A stretch of 64,000 nucleotides of DNA from Burkholderia savannae (GCF_001524445.2 NZ_CP013417.1:4154001-4218000); one strand, 5' to 3'; shown: positions 47,056 through 56,329, counted from the first letter of the stretch. The notes: generated by a model from the letters alone, not told the origin. Numbers and translations: made by a program.

Positions 47056-48213
47056 TTACTGCAGGAGCTTCAGCACTTGCTGCGGCATCGAGTTCGCTTG
47101 CGCGAGCACCGAGATGCCGGCTTGCTGGAGCACTTGCGCGCGCGACAGGTTCGCCGTTTCCTGCGCGAAGTCCGCGCTTTGGATCTGCGATTGCGCTTGC
47201 GACAGGTTGGTTGCGCCGGCCTGCTGCGTGGACGCGATCGACGAGAAGCGGTTTTGCGCCGCGCCGAGCGTTGCCTGCAGGTTGTTCACCGTTTGCAGCG
47301 CGTTGTCGATCGACACCATCGCTTGGTTCGCACCCGTCACCGAGCTGATGTCGAGGTTCGACACCGTCGGCGGCTTGTTGACGGCGTTGATCTGCGCGAG
47401 CATGCTGGTTGCGGCCGTCGACTGCGCGGTCGTCATGCCGCTCGTCGCGCCGGCGGCGAGCGTCAAGTTCGTGATCGCCGTGCCCGTGCCCGCGGCCGTG
47501 CCCGCCGTGAAGATGTTGCCGACGGCGGTCGCGCTGAGCGCCGTGCCGTTTTGGTCGGTGAACGTGAAGCCGCCGGCGCCGTCGGACAGCACGTTGACCG
47601 ACGTGATCGCGACGTTCGCGGCCGTCGACGTGTACGTGCCCGTCGAGTCGAGGTTCATGTTCGTGAACGTGCCGATCGTCTGGCCCTTCTGCACGAGGCC
47701 GCCGCCGATCTGCGCAGCCGACATGCTTTGGCTCAGGTCGAGGCTGATCGTCTGGCCGACGTTCGCGCCGACTTGGAACGACAGGATGCCCGCCGAGCCG
47801 TCGAGGATGTTCTTGCCGTTGTAGTTCGTTTGCGAAGCAATCCGGTTGACTTCAGCGATCTGCTGCGAAACTTCCTTTTGCAGCGCGGCCTGGTCGGTCG
47901 ACGACAGCGTGCCCGTCGACGCCTGCACGGCGAGTTGGCGGATGCGCTGCAGGCCCGACGTCAGCGACGACAGGGCGCTCGATGCGGTTTGGACCATCGA
48001 CACGCCGTCGTTCGCGTTCGACACGCCTTGATTCAGGCCGTTGATCTGCGTTTGCATCCGCGCGGAGATCGCGAGGCCGGCCGCGTCGTCAGCCGCGCTG
48101 TTGATGCGCTTGCCCGACGACAGGCGGGTGATCGCTTGGGACAGGGCGCTTTGCGAGCCGTTGAGGTTCTGCTGAGCGACCAACGAGTTGATGTTGCTGT
48201 TGATTCCGAGCAT
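47056..48213 (-). CDS. fliC: Flagellin
   Basis: Main filament protein, 385 residues. The conserved N-terminal D0/D1 ('MLGINSNINSLVAQQNLNGS', 'KRINSAADDAAGLAISARMQ') and C-terminal D1/D0 ('ALSQAITRLSSG' pairing with 'SRAVLQ'-type ends, here 'RAQVLQQAGISVLAQANSMP') frame a variable centre of about 180 residues rich in Ser/Thr, where O-glycosylation would occur. It is closest to flagellins of the Burkholderia pseudomallei group. A sigma-28-type promoter sits about 90 bp upstream, and two terminators follow. The adjacent glycosylation island probably acts on this protein. Confidence 0.97.
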   Translation of the reverse strand: MLGINSNINSLVAQQNLNGSQSALSQAITRLSSGKRINSAADDAAGLAISARMQTQINGLNQGVSNANDGVSMVQTASSALSSLTSGLQRIRQLAVQASTGTLSSTDQAALQKEVSQQIAEVNRIASQTNYNGKNILDGSAGILSFQVGANVGQTISLDLSQSMSAAQIGGGLVQKGQTIGTFTNMNLDSTGTYTSTAANVAITSVNVLSDGAGGFTFTDQNGTALSATAVGNIFTAGTAAGTGTAITNLTLAAGATSGMTTAQSTAATSMLAQINAVNKPPTVSNLDISSVTGANQAMVSIDNALQTVNNLQATLGAAQNRFSSIASTQQAGATNLSQAQSQIQSADFAQETANLSRAQVLQQAGISVLAQANSMPQQVLKLLQ

Positions 48214-48302
48214 GAAAATCTCCTAATTGAGCCTAAAAGCCCATCAATGCCACTATTGGCGTGGGCGGAAGCACTCGTTCTTTGCCGGCCGCCTTGTGCT
48301 GG

Positions 48303-48329
48303 ATTTCGGCGCACGCGGAAAAAACTTGA
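48303..48329 (-). promoter_or_regulatory. Sigma-28 (FliA) promoter of fliC
   Basis: On the minus strand: TCAAGTTT, exactly 11 bp, GCCGAAAT. This is a near match to the flagellar sigma-28 consensus. The predicted transcript start gives a 5' leader of about 80 nt before the fliC ATG at 48213. Confidence 0.85.
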
Positions 48330-48743
48330 GGGACGCGACAAGATTCGGCCCGATTTTTTTGCCGGGATCGTTCGGTGAGCAAACGTTGCAGTTGCAGCAA
48401 TCGCGTGCGTGGCACGGCGCCGATTGGCGGGCCGCGCGGCGGCGCCGTGCGGAAAAGTGGTAAACCGCTGGCCGCGCCGATGTTTACCTGTTATGATGGC
48501 AGGCTGAATTGAGATTTCTGTCACGCCTTCGCCGTTTACGTGTACACGTAGGGCATGTCTGCTGACAGTCAAACGCGGCGCCTGGTGTTGGTTGCCGAGC
48601 GTTTCGCGGTGCATTCCGCCTCTCTTTTCCGGCCTCCGAGGCCGCTACCCGCTCGTTTCGCCCGTTCGTGGAAACGCCCGGAAGGCCGGTGCGTGGCGCT
48701 TGGCCGCTACGTTTTTGACCGTATCAAGCAAATTAGGAACGAC
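48330..48743. other. Divergent gap between fliC and rpsU
   Basis: Together with 48214-48329 this makes a 530-bp gene-free interval. The left part holds the fliC promoter; the right part should hold the rpsU promoter. No gene or other repeat was seen. Confidence 0.5.
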
Positions 48744-48956
48744 ATGACGACGATTCTTTTGAAAGAAAACGAGCCGTTCGAAGTGGCGATTCGCCGCTTC
48801 CGCCGCGCCATCGAGAAGAACGGCCTGATCGCCGAGCTGCGCGAGCGCCAGGCATACGAAAAGCCGACCGCCGTGCGCAAGCGCAAGAAGGCGGCTGCGG
48901 TGAAGCGCCTGCACAAGCGCCTGCGCAGCCAAATGCTGCCGAAGAAGCTCCACTAA
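48744..48956 (+). CDS. rpsU: 30S ribosomal protein S21
   Basis: A 70-residue basic ribosomal protein: '[20 protein letters not shown]' at the N-terminus and '[17 protein letters not shown]' at the C-terminus match S21. The start at ATG 48744 follows 'ttaggaacgac'. It is a single gene, not joined to dnaG/rpoD as in Escherichia, and is closed by a strong hairpin terminator. Burkholderia often carries more than one S21 gene; this could be a paralogue. Confidence 0.96.
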   Translation: MTTILLKENEPFEVAIRRFRRAIEKNGLIAELRERQAYEKPTAVRKRKKAAAVKRLHKRLRSQMLPKKLH

Positions 48957-48976
48957 GCTTCGCTCGCTTCGCCTCG

Positions 48977-49018
48977 ACGGCGGTGCTGCTTCGCAAGAAG
49001 CAGCACCGCCGTTTTGTT
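48977..49018 (+). terminator. Terminator after rpsU
   Basis: A perfect 16-bp stem (48977-48992 with 48997-49012), loop gcaa, then GTTTTG. Very stable intrinsic terminator. Confidence 0.93.
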
Positions 49019-49311
49019 TGGGCTGTCCGGTATGCACCGCGGCTCGCGCGGGCATGGCGCACGGGTGCGCGGCGGATCGCGTTCGCGGTCCGCTGCCGAG
49101 GGTGCGCCGCACATCTTGCCGCCGCATCGCGCCGGCGTTCCTGCGCAATGGCGTCGGCCATGCTCCCGTCTTCCGCGCCAGGCGGGGCTCCGCCAGCACG
49201 CGTGGCTCGACGATCCGGGGTTGGGGCCGCGCCGCTCATGCCGCTGCGAGCGGCAGTCGCAGCGGATTCAGGCGCAATCGACGCCGGCACGCGCCGCCGG
49301 CCGCATGAGCG

Positions 49312-49917
49312 TCATGCCGCCGTTTTCTTCTTCGCGATCTTCTTGCCGAGCGCCGCGCAGCGCGCGTGGCACGGGCAATTCTTTTCGTGGTCGTTGACCA
49401 TGCCCGTCGCCTGCATCAGCGCATAGCAGATCGTCGAGCCGACGAACTTGCAGCCGTAGCGCTTGAGCGCTTTGCTGAGCGCGTCCGAGCGCTCGGTCGA
49501 CGCCGGCGCGTTGCGGTACGACGGCCATGCGTTCTGCAGCGGCGCATGATCAACGAACGACCACAGGAATGCGGCGAGCGAGCCGTGTTCCGCACGAATC
49601 TGCTGGACCGCGCGCGCGTTCGTGACGGCCGCCTCGATCTTTGCGCGATTGCGCACGATGCGCGCGTCGAGCACCAGTTCGTCGATCCGCTTCGGCGTGA
49701 ATCGGGCGACTTTGTCGACGTCGAAATCGGCAAACGCCGTGCGATAACCGGCGCGCTTGTTCAAGATCGTCGACCAGGACAGGCCCGCTTGCGCGCCCTC
49801 GAGCACGAGCATTTCGAATAAATGGCGGTCGTCGTGCGACGGCACGCCCCATTCGGTATCGTGATAGTGAGCGTCCGCTTCGGTTTTTACCCAGCTGCAG
49901 CGTTCCTGCTTCGGCAT
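49312..49917 (-). CDS. tag: DNA-3-methyladenine glycosylase I
   Basis: Base-excision repair enzyme that removes 3-methyladenine from DNA, 201 residues. 'RCSWVKTEADAHYHDTEWGV' is the Tag N-terminal signature with the catalytic-pocket Glu, and 'KRYGCKFVGSTICYALMQAT' and 'CPCHARC' carry residues of the zinc 'snap'. The start is ATG 49917. Stand-alone gene. Confidence 0.95.
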   Translation of the reverse strand: MPKQERCSWVKTEADAHYHDTEWGVPSHDDRHLFEMLVLEGAQAGLSWSTILNKRAGYRTAFADFDVDKVARFTPKRIDELVLDARIVRNRAKIEAAVTNARAVQQIRAEHGSLAAFLWSFVDHAPLQNAWPSYRNAPASTERSDALSKALKRYGCKFVGSTICYALMQATGMVNDHEKNCPCHARCAALGKKIAKKKTAA

Positions 49918-50069
49918 CTGTTGCGTGTTCCGTCGATGTGGTCGCGCCAGCATAGCGGATCGGCGAGCGGGCGCAAGCCTGGCCGTTCGGCCGATGGGCG
50001 CGGCGGGCCGTTGCGGTTAAGCTCTGGCAACGATGTTACTTCGACGAATCTTTCGGATTGAAGCAAGCG

Positions 50070-50960
50070 ATGGGCAATGACATTTTTCTGATCGGTATCG
50101 ACGGCGGCGGCACGGGCACCCGCGCGGTGCTGGCCGATGCGCAGGGGCGCGAGCTCGCGCAAGGCGGCGGCGGGCCGTCCGGGCTTGCGCTCGGCATCGA
50201 AGCCGCGTGGCGCGCGATCGAGGCCGCCTGCGCGGACGCCTGCGCGCGCGCTGGCGTCGCGTTCGACTGGCGGTGCTGCGTGCTCGGCTGCGGGCTCGCC
50301 GGCGTGAACCATCGCGAGTGGCTGGATGCGTTCCGGGCGAGCGCGCCGCTTGCCGCGCTCGCGGTAGAAAGCGATGCCTATACGACCGTCGTCGGCGCCC
50401 ACGGCGGCGCGCCGGGCGTCGTGGTCGCGCTCGGCACGGGCAGTATCGCCGCCGCACTCGACGAATCGGGCGTCTGCCGGATCGCGGGCGGATACGGCTT
50501 TCCGTCCGGCGACGAGGCGAGCGGCGCCTGGCTCGGCTTGCGAGCGCTGTCGCACGCGCAGCAGGCGCTCGACGGCCGTGTCCCGCTCGACGCGTTCGCC
50601 CAGGCGCTTGTCGCGCATACGGGCGCGTCCGATCGCGACGCTCTCGTCGTCTGGTCATGCGCGGCGAATCAAACCGCGTATGCGCGCCTCGCGCCGATCG
50701 TGTTCGCGCATCGCGATCATCCGGCCGCCGCGCGCTGGATCGAGCAGGCTGGCGTCGAGATCGCCAAGATGATCGACGCGCTCGATCCCGCGGCGGCGCT
50801 GCCCGTCGCGTTGTGCGGCGGGCTTGCGGGCGCGCTTGCGAGCGCGGTGCCCGAGCCTCACCGCGCGCGACTCGTGGTACCGCAGGCGGATTCCGCGCAC
50901 GGCGCGTTGCGGCTCGCCGCGCGGGAAGCGGCGAGGCTCGGGCTCGTCGCATCGCGATGA
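50070..50960 (+). CDS. BadF/BadG/BcrA-type ATPase, N-acetylglucosamine kinase-like
   Basis: A 296-residue cytosolic protein of the BcrA/BadF/BadG/HsdA ATPase family, which includes bacterial and animal N-acetylglucosamine kinases. The phosphate-1 motif is 'FLIGIDGGGTGTRAVLADAQ', phosphate-2 is 'VVVALGTGSIAAALDESG', and 'GGYGFPSGDEASGAWLGLRA' and 'ALCGGLAGALASAVPEPH' follow. No iron-sulfur cysteine pattern of the dehydratase activators is present, so an amino-sugar kinase is favoured. The start was placed at ATG 50070 rather than TTG 50058. Confidence 0.8.
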   Translation: MGNDIFLIGIDGGGTGTRAVLADAQGRELAQGGGGPSGLALGIEAAWRAIEAACADACARAGVAFDWRCCVLGCGLAGVNHREWLDAFRASAPLAALAVESDAYTTVVGAHGGAPGVVVALGTGSIAAALDESGVCRIAGGYGFPSGDEASGAWLGLRALSHAQQALDGRVPLDAFAQALVAHTGASDRDALVVWSCAANQTAYARLAPIVFAHRDHPAAARWIEQAGVEIAKMIDALDPAAALPVALCGGLAGALASAVPEPHRARLVVPQADSAHGALRLAAREAARLGLVASR

Positions 50961-51060
50961 ACCCGGTGGGCGGCGCGAACGGACATCCGCAAGCGGCGTC
51001 TCCCGACCGACGATAGAATGTCCGCTTACTTCCGCGCCCCCGCATCCTCCGACGTCCGCC

Positions 51061-51882
51061 ATGTATAAAGTCATCGCCACCGATCTCGACGGAACCCTGC
51101 TCAACAGCGACCACCAGCTCGATTCCTACACGATCGACACCGTGCGGCGGCTCGCGGGCGACGGCGTGCCCTTCGTGATCGCAACGGGGCGCCACTACGC
51201 GGACGTCGCCGGCATTCGCGACGTGCTCGGCATCCGGCCTTACCTGATCACGTCGAACGGCGCGCGCGTGCATGCGCCGGACGATTCGCGGATTCACGCG
51301 CAGGACGTGCCCGCCGACACGGTGCGGCAACTGGTGAGGCCCGAGCTCGTCGGCACGCACGGCCGCGTGATCGTCAATCTGTTCACCAATGACGGCTGGC
51401 TGATCGACCGCGATGCGCCGCATCTGCTCGCATTCCATCAGGATTCCGGATTTCGCTACGACGTCGTCGACATGCTGTCGCACGACGGCACGGACATCGC
51501 AAAGGTGCTGTACATCGGCGAGCCGGAGGATCTGGCCGTCGTGTCGGACAACCTCGCGCGCCGGTTCGGCGGCGCGCTCTACGTCACCTATTCGCTGCCC
51601 GACTGCCTCGAGGTGATGACTGCGAACGTCTCGAAGGGACGAGCGTTGCGGGTCGTGCTCGAGCGGCTCGGCGTCGATCCCGCGCATTGCGTCGCGTTCG
51701 GCGACAACATGAACGACATCGATCTGCTCGAGACGGCCGGGCATCCGTTCATGATGAACAACGCGAATCCCGATCTCGTCACGCGTCTGCCGAGGGTGCC
51801 GCGGATCGGCAACAACTTCGACGCGGGCGTTGCGCGCCATCTGCGCACGCTGTTCGCGCTCGAGAACCCGACCACTCACTGA
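51061..51882 (+). CDS. Cof-type HAD-IIB phosphatase
   Basis: A 273-residue haloacid-dehalogenase phosphatase. Motif I is 'VIATDLDGTLLNSDHQ', followed by a C2B cap, and motifs III/IV are 'VSKGRALRVVLERLGVDP' and 'CVAFGDNMNDIDLLETAGHP'. The Cof/YidA/YbjI group hydrolyses sugar phosphates, flavin phosphates and similar compounds. It starts at ATG 51061, 100 bp after the kinase on the same strand, so kinase and phosphatase may form one operon. Confidence 0.93.
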   Translation: MYKVIATDLDGTLLNSDHQLDSYTIDTVRRLAGDGVPFVIATGRHYADVAGIRDVLGIRPYLITSNGARVHAPDDSRIHAQDVPADTVRQLVRPELVGTHGRVIVNLFTNDGWLIDRDAPHLLAFHQDSGFRYDVVDMLSHDGTDIAKVLYIGEPEDLAVVSDNLARRFGGALYVTYSLPDCLEVMTANVSKGRALRVVLERLGVDPAHCVAFGDNMNDIDLLETAGHPFMMNNANPDLVTRLPRVPRIGNNFDAGVARHLRTLFALENPTTH

Positions 51883-51960
51883 CTGCGCATCGACCGCTTC
51901 GTCCGCCTCGATCGCGCCGACAGAGCCGCTCGAGCCAGCGCGCGACGAGCTTCGGCAATG

Positions 51961-51984
51961 AAAAACGGGCGCCGCAGCGCCCGT
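51961..51984 (-). terminator. Terminator for aqpZ
   Basis: On the minus strand: ACGGGCGC, loop of 4 nt, GCGCCCGT, then TTTT. It lies between the convergent phosphatase and aqpZ genes. Confidence 0.8.
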
Positions 51985-52093
51985 TCCCGTTCTGCCCCGC
52001 CGCCATTGGCCGGCGAAGGGCGATGTCGATCTTCCTCTGTCGTGTCGCCTTGTGAGGCGACGGGCGGGCGGCCCGATGCCGCCCGCACCGGCG

Positions 52094-52798
52094 TCAGCTT
52101 TCGTCGCGGCCCGCGACGAGCGGGTATACCACGCCCGCGATCGCCGCGCCGATGATGGGCGCGACCCAGAACAGCCACAGCTGGCCGATCGCCTCGCCGC
52201 CGACGAACAGCGCCGGGCCCGTCGAGCGCGCCGGGTTTACCGACGTGTTCGTCACCGGGATCGAGATCAGGTGGATCAGCGTGAGGCACAGGCCGATCGC
52301 GATCGGCGCGAAGCCGGCCGGCGCGCGCTTGTCGGTCGAGCCGAGGATCACGAACAGGAAGAAGGCCGTCAGTACGACTTCGCAAATGAACGCGGCCGCA
52401 AGCGAGTAATGGCCGGGCGAGCGGGCGTCATAGCCGTTCGTCGCGAAGCCGCTGCTGACGACGTCGAAGCCCGGCTTGCCGGTCGCGATCAGATACAGCA
52501 CGAACGCGCCGAGCGTGGCGCCGACGACCTGCGCGACGATGTACGGCACGAGATCGCGGGCCGGGAAGCGGCCCGCCACGGTCAAGCCGACGCTCACGGC
52601 CGGATTCAGGTGACACCCCGAGACGTGGCCGATCGCGAACGCCATCGTCAGAACGGTCAAGCCAAACGCGAATGCGACGCCGGTAAAGCCAATGCCGAGG
52701 CCCGGATACGCGGCCGCCAGAACGGCGCTGCCACAGCCGCCCAGAACGAGCCAGAACGTGCCGAACACTTCTGCTGCGAGACGCTGAGGTAATTTCAT
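52094..52798 (-). CDS. aqpZ: Aquaporin Z
   Basis: Water channel, 234 residues, six membrane helices. Both pore NPA boxes are present: '[20 protein letters not shown]' and '[20 protein letters not shown]'. The N-terminus '[20 protein letters not shown]' is AqpZ-like. A selectivity-filter Arg follows the second NPA. It is a water-type, not a glycerol-type, family member by length and loops. Confidence 0.96.
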   Translation of the reverse strand: MKLPQRLAAEVFGTFWLVLGGCGSAVLAAAYPGLGIGFTGVAFAFGLTVLTMAFAIGHVSGCHLNPAVSVGLTVAGRFPARDLVPYIVAQVVGATLGAFVLYLIATGKPGFDVVSSGFATNGYDARSPGHYSLAAAFICEVVLTAFFLFVILGSTDKRAPAGFAPIAIGLCLTLIHLISIPVTNTSVNPARSTGPALFVGGEAIGQLWLFWVAPIIGAAIAGVVYPLVAGRDES

Positions 52799-53103
52799 TG
52801 GAGTGGTTCCTGGTGGTGAAAATCGAAAACGGATTGCGCCACAAAAAGCGGGGACGCATCCACGAATGCCGCCTGGATTATAGGAAATCTTACGGTTTCC
52901 GAAGAGTCAACGATTGTCAAATTGGGATTGGCCGATCGGCGTTTTTATTAGAATAACGCCGTATTGCACGAGTATGGCAATTGAATTTTAAAATTTATCA
53001 GACGAAATGTTTTTGTTGGATTTCGTAGCAATTCCGATTGCGCAATAGATCCTTTGTGTCTAGGCTGGGAAATGCCAGGCGGATCATGATATAGGGAGTC
53101 GAA
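52799..53103. promoter_or_regulatory. AT-rich divergent region, aqpZ / H-NS-like gene
   Basis: About 305 bp, strikingly AT-rich on the right (for example 'ttgaattttaaaatttatca'). It should hold both promoters and is a plausible self-regulation target for the H-NS-like protein. No gene seen. Confidence 0.6.
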
Positions 53104-53400
53104 ATGTCTCAATACGCGAAAATCAAGGCGCAGATCGTCGAGCTGCAGGCTCAGGCGGAAGAGGTACGTCGTCAGGAGGTCGCGGCCGTGATCGCCGAGC
53201 TGCAAGGCAAGATCGTCGAGTATGGCCTCACGGCGCAGGATCTGGGATTCGCGGAGCGCGCGCGGCGCGGTCGTCCGCCGAAGAGGGGACCGCTGCCGGC
53301 CAAATACCGCGATCCGAAATCCGGCAGTACCTGGAGCGGCCGCGGGAAGCCCCCGCATTGGATCGTCGGCAAAAACCGCGAGCGCTTTTTGATCGGCTGA
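53104..53400 (+). CDS. H-NS-family nucleoid protein
   Basis: A 98-residue DNA-bridging protein of the beta-proteobacterial H-NS type (Bordetella BpH3-like). The N-terminal ~50 residues form a coiled-coil oligomerisation region ('KIKAQIVELQAQAEEVRRQE'). A basic linker 'RRGRPPKRGPLPAKYRDPKS' leads to the H-NS DNA-binding motif 'WSGRGKPPHWIVGKNRERFL'. The start ATG 53104 follows 'gggagtcgaa'. It probably silences AT-rich foreign DNA such as the accessory block at 26-30 kb. Flanked by AT-rich DNA and a terminator. Confidence 0.9.
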   Translation: MSQYAKIKAQIVELQAQAEEVRRQEVAAVIAELQGKIVEYGLTAQDLGFAERARRGRPPKRGPLPAKYRDPKSGSTWSGRGKPPHWIVGKNRERFLIG

Positions 53401-53420
53401 TTATCGGACGCTTGGCAAAA

Positions 53421-53450
53421 AGAAAGCCGCATTTCCCGATGCGGCTTTCT
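53421..53450. terminator. Bidirectional terminator, H-NS-like gene / GT4
   Basis: A perfect 12-bp stem, agaaagccgcat / atgcggctttct, with a 6-nt loop, an A run upstream and a T run downstream. It serves the convergent H-NS-like and glycosyltransferase genes. Confidence 0.92.
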
Positions 53451-53503
53451 TCTATGCGCGGCGTAATGGGCGCGTGATTTCTGCAATCGCGCCGGTCAAA
53501 GGG

Positions 53504-54568
53504 TTAACCCGTCGCCACGCGTCGCCATTGCGGCTGCTTGGCTGCTTCGCGCAGCGTTTCATAGATGTCGATATAGCGGCGCGCCATTGCGTGCGAGCTG
53601 AAACGTTGCTCGAATTGCGCGCGGATTGCATCGCGCGACAATTCATCGATCCGGTGCAGCGCGCCGACGGCGCCCTGCACGTCCTCGACGATGAAGCCCG
53701 TGACGCCGTCGTCGATCACCTCGGGCACGGAGCCGCGGTTGAACGCGACGACCGGCGTGCCGCACGCCATCGCCTCGATCATCACGAGGCCGAACGGCTC
53801 CGGCCAGTCGATCGGGAACAGCAGCGCCTTCGCGCCCGACAGGAACGCGGGCTTTTGCGCCTCGTTGATCTCGCCGATGAACTCCACGTGCGCGGAACCG
53901 AGAAGCGGCTCGATCTCGGCTTTGAAATAATCTTCGTCGACCTTGTCGACTTTCGCCGCAATCTTGAGCGGCAGGCCGCTTTGCGCCGCGATCCGGATGG
54001 CGGTGTCGACGCGCTTTTCCGGGCAGATGCGCCCGAGGAACGCGAGATATTCGGGCTTGCGGCCGGCTTGCGGCGTGAGCAGCGTGTCGGGCAGCCCGTG
54101 GTAGACGGTGCCCGCCCAGCCGGCCTGCGGCAGCGGCGTGCGCTGCGAATTCGAGATCGACACGACGGGTACATTCGGGAACGCGTCGAAGACGGGCTGC
54201 AGCTCAGGCAGGTCGAGCCGGCCGTGCAGCGTCGTGACGAACGGCGCATCGAGGCGCGACAGCAGCGGGAACGGCAGGTAGTCGAGATGCAAGTGCAGGA
54301 CGTCGAACGTGTGGGCGACCCGCGCGACCTGCTCGAGGAGGCGCATATGGGGCGCCATCGCGTCGCGAATCGACGGATCGAGCCGCAGCGCGCGCGGCCA
54401 GGCGGCCTCAAGGCGCGCCGACGTGACCGAATCGCCGCTCGCGAACAGCGTGACGTCGTGCCCCATTTCGACGAGCGCCTCGGTCAGATAGGACACGACC
54501 CGCTCGGTGCCCCCGTAGAGTTTGGGCGGAACGGCTTCGTAGAGCGGGGCGATCTGGGCAATGCGCAT
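53504..54568 (-). CDS. Glycosyltransferase family 4
   Basis: A 354-residue GT-B glycosyltransferase. The N-lobe has 'MRIAQIAPLYEAVPPKLYGG', with the acceptor-side GGTERVV motif; the C-lobe has 'GRICPEKRVDTAIRIAAQSG' and the family 4 E-x7-E motif within 'WPEPFGLVMIEAMACGTPVV'. Start ATG 54568 follows GGAGAAA. Single gene near flhDC; it might act on surface polysaccharide or trehalose-type glycosides. The substrate is unknown. Confidence 0.9.
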   Translation of the reverse strand: MRIAQIAPLYEAVPPKLYGGTERVVSYLTEALVEMGHDVTLFASGDSVTSARLEAAWPRALRLDPSIRDAMAPHMRLLEQVARVAHTFDVLHLHLDYLPFPLLSRLDAPFVTTLHGRLDLPELQPVFDAFPNVPVVSISNSQRTPLPQAGWAGTVYHGLPDTLLTPQAGRKPEYLAFLGRICPEKRVDTAIRIAAQSGLPLKIAAKVDKVDEDYFKAEIEPLLGSAHVEFIGEINEAQKPAFLSGAKALLFPIDWPEPFGLVMIEAMACGTPVVAFNRGSVPEVIDDGVTGFIVEDVQGAVGALHRIDELSRDAIRAQFEQRFSSHAMARRYIDIYETLREAAKQPQWRRVATG

Positions 54569-55160
54569 GAGCGTTTCTCCGTTGCGAAGAGGGCGGAACT
54601 CGCCGAAGGGCGTTGCGAGCTTCGCTCCGGTAAGCGGTGAGCGCCTGCCCGGGGGGCAAGCGGGCGGTGCGCGGCGAACGTCGCCGGACCGGGCTTTCGG
54701 ATTCATTATCGGGATCGCGCGAGCGGTATCGAGCGATTTTTCAAACGCTTAACCCTTGTTACAGGATGAAATACGCAAAAACCCTAGAAAACGCCTGTTT
54801 GAATGACTAGGATGTGGCAGAAGCGGAATGCAATAGTTGCCCGCCGCAATGGCGCGGATTCCGCCGGCGTGCCCCGCCGTACCTGAAGATGGTGTTTTCC
54901 CTGCCTTGATTGGCGGGGCTTTCGGCCAGACGGGCGTCTGCGGGCCGTTTCCGGTCTTTGTCAGAAAAATTCCTACACGGTTTACAGATAATTCCGGCAA
55001 AGCGCATTCCCCTTCACTGATAGCGGCCCCCCCGCCGATTGGCCAAAATGCCCGTAAGAATATAAACAAGCCGATTGCCCGCAACTCAGTGGGTAGATCG
55101 AGCAAACGTTTTCACTGGCATTACCGATTGGCCAAAGATTTCTTACGGGGGAATCGAATC
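54569..55160. promoter_or_regulatory. flhDC upstream region with composite repeats
   Basis: This 592-bp interval contains the flhD promoter and leader. The 13-mer ccgattggccaaa occurs twice (55035-55047 and 55124-55136). After a 3-bp gap each copy is followed by a 10-mer, cccgtaagaa (55051-55060) and ttcttacggg (55140-55149), which are perfect inverted copies of each other. The second 10-mer overlaps the flhD ribosome binding site (acggggg). The two 10-mers could pair in the mRNA and hide that site. No gene is recognised here. Confidence 0.8.
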
Positions 55161-55481
55161 ATGAGCGCAACCAGCGAAATGCTCGCCGAGATCAACGAAG
55201 TCAACCTGTCTTACCTGCTGCTCGCGCAACGACTGCTGCGCGAGGACAAGGCCATGGGCATGTTCCGCATGGGGATTTCGGAAGAACTCGCCGATGTGCT
55301 CGTGAACCTGACGCTTGCCCAGACGGTCAAGCTCGCCGCCTCGAACCAGATGCTCTGCCGTTTCCGTTTCGACGATCATTCCATGCTCTCATCGCTCGCC
55401 GACAAGGGCCGCAGCTCCGCCGTCGCGCATGCGCATTCGGCGATCCTGATGGCCGGGCAGCCGGTCGAAAGCTTCCGTTGA
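55161..55481 (+). CDS. flhD: Flagellar master regulator subunit FlhD
   Basis: A 106-residue partner of FlhC; the FlhD4C2 complex activates class II flagellar genes. The family start 'MSATSEMLAEINEVNLSYLL' and 'LAQRLLREDKAMGMFRMGIS' are clear. ATG 55161 follows 'cttacggggg', a ribosome binding site that is part of an inverted repeat. It is followed after 92 bp by flhC on the same strand. Confidence 0.97.
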   Translation: MSATSEMLAEINEVNLSYLLLAQRLLREDKAMGMFRMGISEELADVLVNLTLAQTVKLAASNQMLCRFRFDDHSMLSSLADKGRSSAVAHAHSAILMAGQPVESFR

Positions 55482-55573
55482 ACGGAAGCCGCGCGTCTCG
55501 CCGGCGCGTATTGATGCGCGAATCGAAATCTGAAGTCTGATTGTTTTGTTTGTATAGATAGCGGAGAGCGGCG

Positions 55574-56125
55574 ATGGCGTCCAAGAGCGTAGTGGTCGAG
55601 GTCAAGGAGATCACCCTGGCGATCGAACTGATCGAGCTGGGCGCGCGGCTGCAGTTGCTCGAAGCCGAGACGAACCTGTCGCGCGATCGGCTGATCAAGC
55701 TCTACAAGGAGCTGAAGGGCATGTCGCCGCCGAAGGGGATGCTGCCGTTCTCGACCGACTGGTTCATGACGTGGCAGCCGAACATTCATTCCTCGCTGTT
55801 CTACAACATCTACCGTTTCATGCGCGAGCACGGCGGCTGCGATTCGATCCAGGCGATCGTGAAGGCATACCGGCTGTACCTCGAGCACGTCGGGCTGTCG
55901 GACGACGAGGCGGTGATGAGCCTCACGCGCGCATGGACGCTCGTGCGCTTCTTCGATTCCGGGATGCTGCAGACGACGCCGTGCACCCGCTGCGGCGGGC
56001 ACTTTGTCGCACACGCGCACGATCCGCACCACGGCTACGTGTGCGGTCTCTGCCAGCCGCCGTCGCGCGCGGGCAAGACCCGCAAGGCCGCCGCGCAGGC
56101 CGACCAGGCCGCCATCGCCGCGTAA
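55574..56125 (+). CDS. flhC: Flagellar master regulator subunit FlhC
   Basis: A 183-residue DNA-binding partner of FlhD. 'MASKSVVVEVKEITLAIELI' and 'GMLPFSTDWFMTWQPNIHSS' match FlhC. The zinc-binding cysteines are seen as 'TPCTRCGGHFV' and 'YVCGLCQPPS'. An Ala-rich tail follows. ATG 55574 follows 'gcggagagcggcg'. Confidence 0.97.
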   Translation: MASKSVVVEVKEITLAIELIELGARLQLLEAETNLSRDRLIKLYKELKGMSPPKGMLPFSTDWFMTWQPNIHSSLFYNIYRFMREHGGCDSIQAIVKAYRLYLEHVGLSDDEAVMSLTRAWTLVRFFDSGMLQTTPCTRCGGHFVAHAHDPHHGYVCGLCQPPSRAGKTRKAAAQADQAAIAA

Positions 56126-56256
56126 GCTTCCCGTGCGCGGCCGCGGGCGAACGAGCGTTCGCTCCGCCCGCCGGGCCACGCCGTTCGCGCGCCGCGCGGC
56201 GCACGGCTTCCTCCCCTCTGCTGGTATACACCGGCGGGCCTCTGCCGGGCGGTTCT

Positions 56257-56283
56257 CAAAGTTTTCGCACCGACTGCCGTAAA
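56257..56283 (+). promoter_or_regulatory. Sigma-28 (FliA) promoter for motA
   Basis: CAAAGTTT, exactly 11 bp, GCCGTAAA, a near-consensus sigma-28 site that ends about 46 bp before the motA start. It would drive motAB and probably the following che genes. Confidence 0.8.
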
Positions 56284-56329
56284 CCACTTAACGGCGGCCT
56301 CCCGGCCGTTCATTCGTGAGGGACAGGCA

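Noticed and set aside
50058..50069. TTG start giving MKQA for the kinase
   Set aside because: ATG 50070 gives the family-typical N-terminus directly before the phosphate-1 motif.
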